Shown in pieces: positions 1 to 7,409 of a DNA stretch of 64,000 nt. The position numbers and the translations under genes are program-made. This DNA comes from Candidatus Villigracilis proximus. GTDB lineage: Bacteria; Chloroflexota; Anaerolineae; Anaerolineales; Villigracilaceae. Below the pieces are notes generated by a model. The model searched no databases, was not told where the DNA came from, and worked only from the letters and a program-made list of their open reading frames with translations. How positions within the stretch are numbered: position 1 is the first letter of the stretch; each line of letters begins with the position of its first letter. The stretch is taken from NCBI GenBank assembly GCA_016715195.1, contig JADKBB010000014.1, positions 20,193 to 84,192 on the forward strand. Reading direction: 5' to 3'.

Positions 1-29
1 TTTACCATACTCAAGGAAAATATAAGACC

Positions 30-776
30 ATGTTATTTCAAGTCCCTCCCGCCACCCGCTTCGACCTTAACTTCTCCCTTGCCGGATTCACAGTGCGAGT
101 CCACCCTTTATTTTGGGTGATCGCTCTGCTCTTTGGATCTTCATCCGGCAGCGTCTCCGGCCTGATCGGCTGGGTGATCGCCATGTTTGTTTCCATTCTG
201 ATCCACGAATTGGGGCATGCCCTCGCCTTCCGCCGCTATGGAATTGACTCAGAGATCATTCTCCATGCAATGGGCGGACTGACTGTGCCAAACTCTTTTT
301 CGTTTTCGTTTGGCGGAAGATATTCAATTTCAGCCAATCAACAGATCATCATTTCTCTGGCAGGGCCATTTGCCGGCTTTTTGTTTGCCGGCCTTATTTT
401 AGTCATATCCCTTGTGCTGGGCGGTATCGTAGTCCCTACTTTCATATTTGGATTTATTCCATTCCCGGTCGTTTACATTCCCATAGGCGGAGACGTTTTG
501 AACTCATTCTTTATGAGTCTGCTTTGGGTTAATATTTTTTGGGGATTTATCAATCTAATGCCCGTCTATCCACTGGACGGCGGCCAGGTGACCCGGCACA
601 TCCTAATCCAAACCGATCCATTGAACGGACTGCGCACATCGCTTGGTGTCTCTGTCATTGCAGGCGCAGCAGCAGCCATTGGCGGACTCCTCTTTCTGGG
701 CAGTACCTATATGGCCATTCTATTTGGATTTCTGGCATTCCAAAGTTTTCAGGCCATGCAAAGCAGAATGTATTAA
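30..776 (+). CDS. M50-family membrane metalloprotease (site-2 protease type)
   Basis: The 248-residue polytopic membrane protein has the zinc-site motif HELGH at residues 59-63 inside a hydrophobic segment, and a second conserved motif PLDGGQ near residue 185 of the kind that supplies the third zinc ligand. By family this is an intramembrane zinc protease that cleaves membrane-bound substrates, often anti-sigma factors. No PDZ or CBS domain is visible, so it is a minimal form. The start is supported by an AAGGAAAA ribosome site upstream of ATG 30. Its substrate cannot be inferred from the neighbours. Confidence 0.85.
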   Translation: MLFQVPPATRFDLNFSLAGFTVRVHPLFWVIALLFGSSSGSVSGLIGWVIAMFVSILIHELGHALAFRRYGIDSEIILHAMGGLTVPNSFSFSFGGRYSISANQQIIISLAGPFAGFLFAGLILVISLVLGGIVVPTFIFGFIPFPVVYIPIGGDVLNSFFMSLLWVNIFWGFINLMPVYPLDGGQVTRHILIQTDPLNGLRTSLGVSVIAGAAAAIGGLLFLGSTYMAILFGFLAFQSFQAMQSRMY

Positions 777-803
777 GAGTTTGTCCAAAAAATCAAACAA
801 GTT

Positions 804-1256
804 CTAGGTATCAGAATCAATCAGTTTCAATAATTGTTTATTAAAGGCTGAAGCCCCTGCGCCCAGCGAGTTGAAAAACTCACGGTCGATACCTTCCACC
901 ACCTGCACAGCCTGCTCTGCCAGTTTAAGTCCCTTGTTGGTAACAGCAAGGGACTTTGCTCTTGTATCTGTGGGATGCGGCTTGCGCAGGATCAATCCTT
1001 TTTCCTCCAACGTGCGCAACACATTGGAGGTCATCATTACATCCATTTTGGCATGATTGGCAAGGTCTATTTGTGTAAGGGGTTTCTCACTGACTGCAAG
1101 CCATGTCATGGAAGCAAGCAAAACAAATTGGGCATGGGTCAGATCAAATGGTTTCAAACCCGCATTGATGCGCCTCTGCCACATACTGGAAACCTGCCAA
1201 AGCAAAAAGCCAGGGCTTTCATCCGCGCTTTCAAATTGAAAAACATCATCAGGCAT
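804..1256 (-). CDS. MarR-family transcriptional regulator
   Basis: This 150-residue protein has the MarR winged-helix pattern: an N-terminal dimerisation helix, LTQIDLANHAKMD in the recognition region, the wing with EEKGLILRKPHPTDTRAK, and a C-terminal helix. It is the last gene of a minus-strand operon. Its start overlaps the end of the EVE-domain gene by 8 bases, so translation is probably coupled. It may regulate the operon promoter near 2134-2163, but binding is inferred only from position. Confidence 0.85.
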   Translation of the reverse strand: MPDDVFQFESADESPGFLLWQVSSMWQRRINAGLKPFDLTHAQFVLLASMTWLAVSEKPLTQIDLANHAKMDVMMTSNVLRTLEEKGLILRKPHPTDTRAKSLAVTNKGLKLAEQAVQVVEGIDREFFNSLGAGASAFNKQLLKLIDSDT

Positions 1257-1686
1257 TTATTTTCTCCGGCAGCATTTGACTCGCGATCAAATCAAAATCG
1301 ACCTTGGGAATTTCAAAGAATCCAAACCGAAACATAAATCCCCAGCTTTTTTTATCCTGAATAAAAGTAAGCGCGGGGATCAAAGGCAGAATCGGGACAT
1401 CAACACATTCCGCATATTTTACATCACGGCGGTACGGAACAAATCCCCCGCCCATATCGAATTGATAAACGGACTCACCCGTCACTTCGCCGATGGCGGT
1501 GAAAGCCTGCAACTTCTCACTGCCTTCAAACTCGACCTTTGGTGAATAATACACAATGCCATCCCCCACTTGCATTCTCTTAAGCGGAGCCGCCTTGCCG
1601 TGATTGGCTTGCGCAATTCCCCAGCGCACGCCGTTCATCACATGGTTCCTGGATGCCACAATGATCCAATATCGCGCCTCACTCAT
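1249..1686 (-). CDS. EVE-domain protein
   Basis: The 145-residue protein begins MSEARYWIIVASRNH and carries the EVE (PUA-like) fold signature, with RMQVGDGIVYYSP and a later IGEVTGE segment. EVE domains bind modified bases in DNA or RNA, so a role in modified nucleic-acid recognition is possible but unproven here. I chose ATG 1686 because it overlaps the upstream SRPBCC stop (ATGA type) and starts directly at the domain. A longer open frame to 1908 runs back over the SRPBCC gene and is a shadow. Confidence 0.8.
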   Translation of the reverse strand: MSEARYWIIVASRNHVMNGVRWGIAQANHGKAAPLKRMQVGDGIVYYSPKVEFEGSEKLQAFTAIGEVTGESVYQFDMGGGFVPYRRDVKYAECVDVPILPLIPALTFIQDKKSWGFMFRFGFFEIPKVDFDLIASQMLPEKINA

Positions 1687-2102
1687 TTGGACTCCTTCGC
1701 AAGGTTTATCAGCCTGCCCATTGTTTCGGGCAAGTCTCGGGCTGTATCCTTCCCGATCACCTGCGCGAACAGAAAACTCAGCGGCCCTGAAATCGTCACA
1801 CGATGGGTCACATGCAAACCGTCTTTCTCTTCTTTCAGTTCGTGGGCAAATTCCATTTTCGCCAGCGGAAGATTGGTCACATCCACAAAACGTGTCAACG
1901 GCTGGCATTCGATCATCACGGCTTTTGCCTCTGGCCCGCCCACAGGTTTGAGCGTGTATTTCGTGCCCGCTTTGAATTCACCTTCGATGCGGCACCACTC
2001 CACACCCTTATCCCATTTTGACCAATTTTCCACGTCTGCCCAAACGTTCCAAACCGATTCTTTGGAAGCGTCCGTCACGATTGTATGTTCAGTTGTCCAC
2101 AT
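1683..2102 (-). CDS. SRPBCC (START/polyketide cyclase-like) protein
   Basis: The 139-residue protein fits the SRPBCC lipid or ligand-binding fold: an opening beta strand and helix (VTDASKESVWNVWADVENW), a central set of strands and a long C-terminal helix (DTARDLPETMGRLINLAK). It is the first gene of a three-gene operon with the EVE and MarR genes. The next gene starts within its stop codon. Such proteins bind hydrophobic ligands; the ligand is unknown. Confidence 0.8.
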   Translation of the reverse strand: MWTTEHTIVTDASKESVWNVWADVENWSKWDKGVEWCRIEGEFKAGTKYTLKPVGGPEAKAVMIECQPLTRFVDVTNLPLAKMEFAHELKEEKDGLHVTHRVTISGPLSFLFAQVIGKDTARDLPETMGRLINLAKESK

Positions 2103-2120
2103 AATTTTCTCTCCTTGTTT

Positions 2121-2163
2121 ATTATATACATGAATATTATATATGTGTATATAATATTGTCAA
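2121..2163 (-). promoter_or_regulatory. Promoter with inverted-repeat operator for the SRPBCC-EVE-MarR operon
   Basis: On the minus strand a perfect TTGACA (2158-2163) lies 18 bp from TAATAT (2134-2139), ahead of the SRPBCC start at 2102. A perfect 10-bp inverted repeat (ATTATATACA at 2121-2130, TGTATATAAT at 2146-2155) brackets the -10 element. This is the layout expected of a repressor site. One of the two adjacent MarR proteins is the likely ligand, by inference. Confidence 0.6.
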
Positions 2164-2186
2164 GGATGAAAATTGATTCGAGTCTT

Positions 2187-2564
2187 CTATTCTTGATTTT
2201 CCAACCGCTTCCAAAACGCTGACATTTGATTCAACTCTTTATCACTGAACTTGCTGAGAAAGTTCTCTCTCACAAAAGCAACGTGCGCCTTGATTGCTTT
2301 TTGAAATCTCGCAGCGCCTTCTTTCGTCAGCACAGCATACGCGCCGCGACGATCTTCGGCGGCTTCTTCGCGCGTGACCAAGCCTGCTTTCTCCAGCCTC
2401 TCCACCACCCTGCTCACTCCGCTGCGGGTGATGACACTCTCAGCAGCCAGGTCCTGAATCCGCACCCGATGATTTTCATTCCACGAAAGCCGCAGCAGAA
2501 TCTCAAACTCGACATGCGTGATGTGAGAATGGGACTGTAAATCCTCTTCGATCATGCGGTTCAT
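2187..2564 (-). CDS. MarR-family transcriptional regulator, N-terminus probably longer
   Basis: From ATG 2564 the protein has 125 residues with a clear MarR core (VRIQDLAAESVITRSGVSRV, then a wing with DRRGAYAVLTKEG). The first dimerisation helix of the family is missing, yet it reads in frame upstream (WERISNRAGCLGRILGVYGR just before the ATG) back to a stop at 2652-2654. There is no ATG, GTG or TTG in that stretch, but an AAGGAG sits inside it. A rare start codon, or an indel that removed the real start, is likely. It is a separate unit from the SRPBCC operon. Confidence 0.8.
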   Translation of the reverse strand: MNRMIEEDLQSHSHITHVEFEILLRLSWNENHRVRIQDLAAESVITRSGVSRVVERLEKAGLVTREEAAEDRRGAYAVLTKEGAARFQKAIKAHVAFVRENFLSKFSDKELNQMSAFWKRLENQE

Positions 2565-2875
2565 GCGTCCATAAACGCCAAGGATCCGCCCCAGGCAGCC
2601 TGCTCGATTCGAAATCCGCTCCCAGCTCTCCTTTTTCTTGACAATGCGTGCTCACGCACAAGATGACGTGATTAGTCACACTACGGGCGCCTCGGAAGAC
2701 CCCACCAACAGGTGGGACCAGGTGACGATTGACATTCATACTGTTGAGAATGGTCACTGGCCGGAGTTGATAATTGAAAGATTGGGGCTGCATTAAAATC
2801 AAATTAGTGATCTTTACGGCAATCAAGGACGTTGATCCGCAAAAATAATATTTACACATATCAAGGAGATAAATT

Positions 2876-3277
2876 ATGAGCCCTGCTGCCAAACTTGTTC
2901 CAACCTGGGTCAGGATCATTGCTGGTCTTGTCGCCCTGCTCAACCTGGCGTATGGTCTTTCAGGATATTTTGCCCCTGCCGATATTCTGCCAGGGTTAAG
3001 CGCTGACACAGCCGCAAGCCTGAATGCTGCTTACATTTTTAGTGCGCGCAATGTCGCCATTGGAATTGCCCTCGGGATTGTATCCTTAAGGGGCGTGCCT
3101 GAATCCATCGCCATTGTGATGATTATCCGCTTTCTGGTTGAAGCCCAGGATCTGGTCTTGTCGATCATTGCGGGAAATCCTCTCACCGCCTTGTTAATGC
3201 CGATTGTATTTATCGCTGTTGAATTGACAATTATTGTGACCATGTTCAAGATCGTCGGCGAGAGAGACACGCATTAA
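2876..3277 (+). CDS. Small four-helix membrane protein, unknown function
   Basis: The 133-residue protein has about four hydrophobic helices. The stretch NAAYIFSARNVAIGIALGIV resembles DUF4267-like membrane proteins, but I do not recognise the family with certainty. ATG 2876 has an AAGGAGAT ribosome site 7 bases upstream. It is followed by a hairpin at 3304-3332, so it is probably a single-gene unit. The 310 bases upstream, shared with the divergent MarR gene, contain the short palindrome GTGATTAGTCAC near 2669 and no other gene. Confidence 0.6.
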   Translation: MSPAAKLVPTWVRIIAGLVALLNLAYGLSGYFAPADILPGLSADTAASLNAAYIFSARNVAIGIALGIVSLRGVPESIAIVMIIRFLVEAQDLVLSIIAGNPLTALLMPIVFIAVELTIIVTMFKIVGERDTH

Positions 3278-3303
3278 ATAAGGTTCGTAACGTGAATATC
3301 ATT

Positions 3304-3341
3304 AGTGACAGCCGCCAAAAGCGACTGTCACTATCTTTATT
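3304..3341 (+). terminator. Hairpin terminator
   Basis: A 12-bp stem with one mismatch (AGTGACAGCCGC against GCGACTGTCACT) and a 5-base loop is followed by a T-rich tail. It sits between the small membrane protein and the TMEM175-like gene, just ahead of the latter's ribosome site, so it may also attenuate that gene. Confidence 0.55.
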
Positions 3342-3356
3342 AAAGGAAACCCCCCC

Positions 3357-3956
3357 ATGACCAAATCCCGCCTCGAAGCCTTTAGCGATGGCACCTTCGC
3401 CATCATCCTGACCATTCTCGTGCTTGAATTGAAAGTCCCTGAATTGGAGAACAGCACCTTTGCTGTCTTTCTCGAAGCGATGAAAATCCTCGCGCCGAAA
3501 TTCGTCAGCTTCCTGTTCAGCTTCTTTATCATTGCCATCTTTTGGGTGAACCATCATCACATCCTGCACAAAGTCCACAAAGTGGATTCAATATTTTTGT
3601 GGCTGAATGTTGCCTTGCTTTTCTCTACATGTCTCTTCCCGTTCATCACCGCCTTCATCGGCGACTATCCCTCCAATCCGTTTGTTGTGGCGCTGTATCC
3701 ACTGAACATGGCGTTATCGGCATTGATTTTAGGAAAATTTTGGAAGTATGCATTTGTAGACACGGACCTCGCTCCAAACAAATTGACTGATAAAGAAAAG
3801 AAAAAACGCATCAATCAAGATCGTATGGCGGTCATCATTAATCTTGCTTCTGCGGCGCTGGCGTTCGTGTGGATTCCCATCACATTGGTGCAGATCATGA
3901 TCATGCCGTTTATGTTTGTTATTCCTGAATTGACAGCGGGAATGAAAGAGGAATAA
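3357..3956 (+). CDS. TMEM175-family (DUF1211) potassium-channel-like protein
   Basis: The 199-residue protein opens with RLEAFSDGTFAIILTIL, the RxxxFSDG signature in the first helix of TMEM175/DUF1211 channels, whose bacterial members are tetrameric six-helix K+ channels. About six hydrophobic segments are visible. A ribosome site AAAGGAAA precedes ATG 3357. Its stop overlaps the start of the SDR gene by one base (TAATG), so the two are co-translated, though no functional link is obvious. Confidence 0.85.
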   Translation: MTKSRLEAFSDGTFAIILTILVLELKVPELENSTFAVFLEAMKILAPKFVSFLFSFFIIAIFWVNHHHILHKVHKVDSIFLWLNVALLFSTCLFPFITAFIGDYPSNPFVVALYPLNMALSALILGKFWKYAFVDTDLAPNKLTDKEKKKRINQDRMAVIINLASAALAFVWIPITLVQIMIMPFMFVIPELTAGMKEE

Positions 3957-4819
3957 TGCAAAATAAAATCGTTCTCGTCACCGGCGCCACTAGCGGAATT
4001 GGATTCCAAACCGCACTGGCGCTTGCCAACATGGGCGCGCAGGTCATCATCACTGGGCGCAGCCATTCCAGCGGAGAATCCGCTGTGGCTGAAATTAAAG
4101 CGGCAAGCGGCAATTCAAAAGTTGACTTACTCACTGGCGATCTATCAGCGCAGGCAAATGTCCGTTCTTTAGCCGGGCAGTTCAAGGCGCGGTACGAGCG
4201 GTTGGATGTCCTTATCAACAACGCGGGCTTGGCGGCATCCGAAAGAAAATTAACCGTGGACGGGATCGAATCCAATTTTGCGGTGAATGTAGTCACGCCA
4301 TTTCTCCTCACCCACCTGTTGATGGATTCTCTCAAAGCCAGCACATCGCCACGTGTAATCACATTGATGGGCGGCGATGTGCCCGCGAAACTTGACATGG
4401 ATAATCTACAAACGGAGCGTTCCTTCGACGGGTTGAATTCATATTCGCAATCCAAACTGGCGATGATGGTATTGATGTACGAGTTTGCCCAGCGTGAAAA
4501 AGATGTGACGATCAACGTCTGCTATCCGGGGCAAGCCAGCACGAACATGACGCGCAGTGTCACGCCCGAAATGCTGCCAGGATTTATGCGTTTTATTTTC
4601 CCGCTGTTTAAGTTTATGGTACGCGATGATGACGGAAAATCTGCGGCAAAGGCTTCGCGCTCATCTGTATATCTTGCTTCTTCACCTGAAGTCAAAGGTG
4701 TGACGGGAAAATATTTCGACACGAATTGCAAAGAAGCGGCATGGTCGTTTGCAGTGACAGACGCGGCTGTCCGCTCAACGTTATGGAAATTTGTTGAACA
4801 AGCCGCATTTCATAAGTAG
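3956..4819 (+). CDS. Short-chain dehydrogenase/reductase
   Basis: The 287-residue SDR has the nucleotide-binding motif TGATSGIG at residues 9-16, the structural NNAG motif, and the catalytic YSQSK (Tyr-x3-Lys). Length and motif order resemble retinol-dehydrogenase-like SDRs that oxidise or reduce hydrophobic alcohols or ketones with NAD(P). The start is coupled to the preceding TMEM175-like gene. A strong terminator follows at 4826. Confidence 0.9.
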   Translation: MQNKIVLVTGATSGIGFQTALALANMGAQVIITGRSHSSGESAVAEIKAASGNSKVDLLTGDLSAQANVRSLAGQFKARYERLDVLINNAGLAASERKLTVDGIESNFAVNVVTPFLLTHLLMDSLKASTSPRVITLMGGDVPAKLDMDNLQTERSFDGLNSYSQSKLAMMVLMYEFAQREKDVTINVCYPGQASTNMTRSVTPEMLPGFMRFIFPLFKFMVRDDDGKSAAKASRSSVYLASSPEVKGVTGKYFDTNCKEAAWSFAVTDAAVRSTLWKFVEQAAFHK

Positions 4820-4825
4820 CAGGCA

Positions 4826-4860
4826 AAAAAATAGAGCCGTGCTCACGGCTCTATTTTTTT
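4826..4860. terminator. Bidirectional rho-independent terminator
   Basis: A near-perfect stem (AATAGAGCCGTG paired with CACGGCTCTATT) is flanked by A-run and T-run on opposite sides, so it can stop transcription from the SDR gene on the plus strand and from the small gene ending at 4860 on the minus strand. Confidence 0.85.
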
Positions 4861-5108
4861 TATTTGAAAAAATCTACTAATGGCAATCTAAAGCCATCCA
4901 TATAAGCATAGATGACGATGACCAAGATCACAAGGTGAAATAAAACACCAATCCAATAAAAGAACGGACGGGTATCGCGTCGAATCGACCCTAGCCAACG
5001 TAAAGGAAACTCACCCGACTTCAATTCCCACGCGATGAAGCCACCAAAAATAAAGATGATTAAAATCATCATATCCAAACCAAGCAACCACTCCTTAAAA
5101 TTCTCCAT
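4860..5108 (-). CDS. Small membrane protein, unknown
   Basis: An 82-residue protein with two hydrophobic helices (MMILIIFIFGGFIAWEL and WIGVLFHLVILVIVIYAY). I chose ATG 5108 rather than the farther 5147 because AGAGGTGA lies just upstream at ribosome-site distance. It is a lone gene sharing the bidirectional terminator with the SDR gene. No family is recognised. Confidence 0.55.
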   Translation of the reverse strand: MENFKEWLLGLDMMILIIFIFGGFIAWELKSGEFPLRWLGSIRRDTRPFFYWIGVLFHLVILVIVIYAYMDGFRLPLVDFFK

Positions 5109-5276
5109 CAAATCACCTCTAGTTTTTTTACGAATTATACCGGCCACAAACTCTTTGGATGCCTATTACATCTCACCCGCAAGTCCTAATTCTGCAGCTG
5201 ATATATGTTATTTCCATAAATAAGACTTATTGACTAAAAAATCCCTCGCACTCTTGGGGATTTTTGATTTTACCCC

Positions 5277-5305
5277 TTGACAGATATAAGACTGATAGGT
5301 AATAT
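5277..5305 (+). promoter_or_regulatory. Sigma-70-type promoter
   Basis: TTGACA at 5277-5282 and TAATAT at 5300-5305 are separated by exactly 17 bp and lie 37 bases ahead of the methyltransferase-like gene start. It likely drives the 5342-9530 gene run. An A/T-rich hairpin at about 5237-5265 lies just upstream. Confidence 0.75.
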
Positions 5306-5341
5306 ATCTACATAGATATATAAAACGGAAAGGAAACAAAA

Positions 5342-5962
5342 ATGAAAGTCGCAACCTTCATCAACATTCACAAAGCGCTCGTCACCCCCGTTGTCCTCGG
5401 CCTGATGTTCGCCTTCAACAACTGGAGCACTGAAGCCTTCATCTACCTCGCCATTCACGGCTCGTACAGCATCCTCTGGCTCATCAAAGACGCGCTCTAC
5501 GCCGACAAACGCTTCGAAGAAAAAGTTCATCCCCTTGTTGGATTTATTTTTATCTTCCTCCCTTTGGCAGGATACTACCTCGCGCCTTATCTGCTTATCA
5601 GCCGCCACGTGACGTTGACACCGCCTCTGATCGCGCTCGTGCTTGTTCTGTACATCTTCGGCATTTTCCTGCACTATGTCAGCGACGCGCAAAAGTTTTA
5701 CACCCTGCAAAATAAAAAGGGACTGATCGAAGATGGCCTGTTCAAATACACCCGCAATCCGAACTACCTCGGCGAGATCATGATCTACTCGGCCTACGCC
5801 ATCATGTCGCTGCACTGGCTGCCGTTCCTCGTTCTCAGCGGATGGGTCTTCGGTTTCTTCGTGAAGAACATGCTTTCAAAAGACAAGTCATTGTCACGCC
5901 ACGCTCAATTCTGCAGAGTACAGAAACACTCTGGGTTGTTGTTCCCGAAATTATTCCAATAA
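5342..5962 (+). CDS. Isoprenylcysteine-methyltransferase-like / DUF1295 membrane enzyme
   Basis: The 206-residue membrane protein has about five helices and a C-terminal block typical of ICMT/DUF1295 enzymes: LIEDGLFKYTRNPNYLGEI followed by KDKSLSRH and GLLFPKLF. The G-x-FxxxRNPxYLGE motif forms the SAM or cofactor pocket in this superfamily. Methyl transfer and steroid-reductase-like activity both occur among relatives, so the reaction is open. AAGGAAA precedes ATG 5342. It starts a run with an NmrA-like protein and a PadR regulator. Confidence 0.75.
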   Translation: MKVATFINIHKALVTPVVLGLMFAFNNWSTEAFIYLAIHGSYSILWLIKDALYADKRFEEKVHPLVGFIFIFLPLAGYYLAPYLLISRHVTLTPPLIALVLVLYIFGIFLHYVSDAQKFYTLQNKKGLIEDGLFKYTRNPNYLGEIMIYSAYAIMSLHWLPFLVLSGWVFGFFVKNMLSKDKSLSRHAQFCRVQKHSGLLFPKLFQ

Positions 5963-5976
5963 CAGGAGAAAATAAA

Positions 5977-6813
5977 ATGGACAAGAAAATTCTCGTCATC
6001 GGCGCGGCAGGGTTTGTCGGCGCACCCGTAGCCAAACAACTTCTCGCAGACGGATTTGCCGTCCGCGTGCTGGTACGCAATGCAGACAAAGCCCGCCAAT
6101 TGCTCGGCGATAAAGTGGAGATCGTCACTGGCAGTTTTGAAGACAAAGCCACCCTCGAAAAAGCACTCGCAGACGTGAGCGGAGTCAACATCAGCGTGCC
6201 GTGGCAGTCTGAATTTCAAGTAGCGCGTGATGTGACTGAGATCCTCGCCAAACAGGGACGCAAGAATGTCCGCGTCAGCTATATCTCTGGCACCACCGCC
6301 CTGCCCGAGAATCGCGGATACGCCATGATCGATGAAAAACTCAAAGCGGAAGATGTGCTGAAGAACAGCGGCGTGGAATACACTATCCTGCGCCCCAGCT
6401 GGTTTATGGACGCGCTCGCGCTTTTCGTCCGCGATGGTCGCGCCACTCTATTTGGCAAACAGACTCAGTCTTATTACTTCCTTTCGCTTGCAGATTTTGC
6501 CCGCGCTGTTTCAAAAGCACACCAGACCGAAGCCGCTGCGAACAAGACTTTCGTTCTCAATGGCCCCAAGTCTATGCTGATGACAGACGCGCTTCAGCAA
6601 TATTGTGACGCCCGCCACCCTGGCGTGAAAGCCGCGTCCATGCCGATCTGGTTCGGGAAAATGCTGGCGATGATGATGAAAAGCCCGGCGATGAAAGACT
6701 TCGTTCAGATGATGGCGTACTTTGAAAAGTCACCCAAGGTCAGCCAGCCCAACGGCGCGGAATCCATTCTCGGCGCACCATCCATGACCATGAGCGACTG
6801 GCTCAAGAATTAG
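5977..6813 (+). CDS. NmrA-like NAD(P)-binding protein
   Basis: The 278-residue atypical SDR has GAAGFVG at residues 9-15 for the dinucleotide and the NmrA-type AGTTALPENRGYA/AEDVLKNSGVEYTILRPSWFMD arrangement in the middle. These proteins act as NAD(P)H quinone reductase-like enzymes or redox sensors. I use ATG 5977, which has AGGAGAA upstream; the frame open from 5842 overlaps the preceding gene. It is similar to the protein at 17196. Confidence 0.85.
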   Translation: MDKKILVIGAAGFVGAPVAKQLLADGFAVRVLVRNADKARQLLGDKVEIVTGSFEDKATLEKALADVSGVNISVPWQSEFQVARDVTEILAKQGRKNVRVSYISGTTALPENRGYAMIDEKLKAEDVLKNSGVEYTILRPSWFMDALALFVRDGRATLFGKQTQSYYFLSLADFARAVSKAHQTEAAANKTFVLNGPKSMLMTDALQQYCDARHPGVKAASMPIWFGKMLAMMMKSPAMKDFVQMMAYFEKSPKVSQPNGAESILGAPSMTMSDWLKN

Positions 6814-6828
6814 TACAAGGAGAAATAC

Positions 6829-7392
6829 ATGCCACTTTCACATGCAATCCTCGGTTTTCTTGAATACAAACCCATGTCTGGCTATGACTTGAAAAAATTC
6901 TTCGATCAATCCGTTACTCACTTCTGGTCTGCCACGCAAAGTCACATTTACAAGGCGTTGGAGAATCTGGAAAAAGAAGGCTTCGTGGAATCGGAAGTCA
7001 TTCAACAGGAAGGAAAACCCAACAGGAAACAGTATCAGATCACAGTTAAGGGAAGAGGCGAGCTGCGGCAGTGGGTGTCCACTCCGCTGCCGTTGGACAT
7101 CACTCGCGAGGCCTGGCTCATTCAAGTCTTCTTTGCCCATAACCTTGCAAATGAAGAGCTTGTCAGTCTGTTTGAAAAACGGATCGAAGCCATTCAAGAT
7201 TATCTGTTGCAATTTCAAACGGCGCAGGAAAATATTGACAATAACTATAAAGAGCTTGGCGTCAAACGATTGCGCGATCTCTGGCAGTTGACTCTTGATT
7301 ACGGCACCAGCCATTACGAGAACGAAATCGCGTGGCTGAAAAAGACATTGCCGCAAATTCGTAAATTACCCAAAATGGAATTACCGAAATAA
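6829..7392 (+). CDS. PadR-family transcriptional regulator
   Basis: The 187-residue protein begins MPLSHAILGFLEYKPMSGYD, the PadR winged-helix opening, followed by a conserved recognition helix region (SQSHIYKALENLEKEGFVE) and a long C-terminal dimerisation coiled region (Vir-like). It lies between the NmrA-like gene and the FAD oxidoreductase with short gaps, suggesting it controls them in response to a phenolic or redox signal, by family analogy. It is one of three PadR genes in this region. Confidence 0.9.
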   Translation: MPLSHAILGFLEYKPMSGYDLKKFFDQSVTHFWSATQSHIYKALENLEKEGFVESEVIQQEGKPNRKQYQITVKGRGELRQWVSTPLPLDITREAWLIQVFFAHNLANEELVSLFEKRIEAIQDYLLQFQTAQENIDNNYKELGVKRLRDLWQLTLDYGTSHYENEIAWLKKTLPQIRKLPKMELPK

Positions 7393-7409
7393 TAAAAGGA
7401 AAAAATAAA

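Noticed and set aside
1249..1908. 219-residue open frame starting at 1908
   Set aside because: The first 74 residues run antisense-like through the SRPBCC gene without domain content; the EVE domain starts at 1686.
2503..3009. 168-residue minus-strand open frame over the divergent intergenic region
   Set aside because: It overlaps two real genes and the intergenic region, shows no domain, and has no ribosome site.
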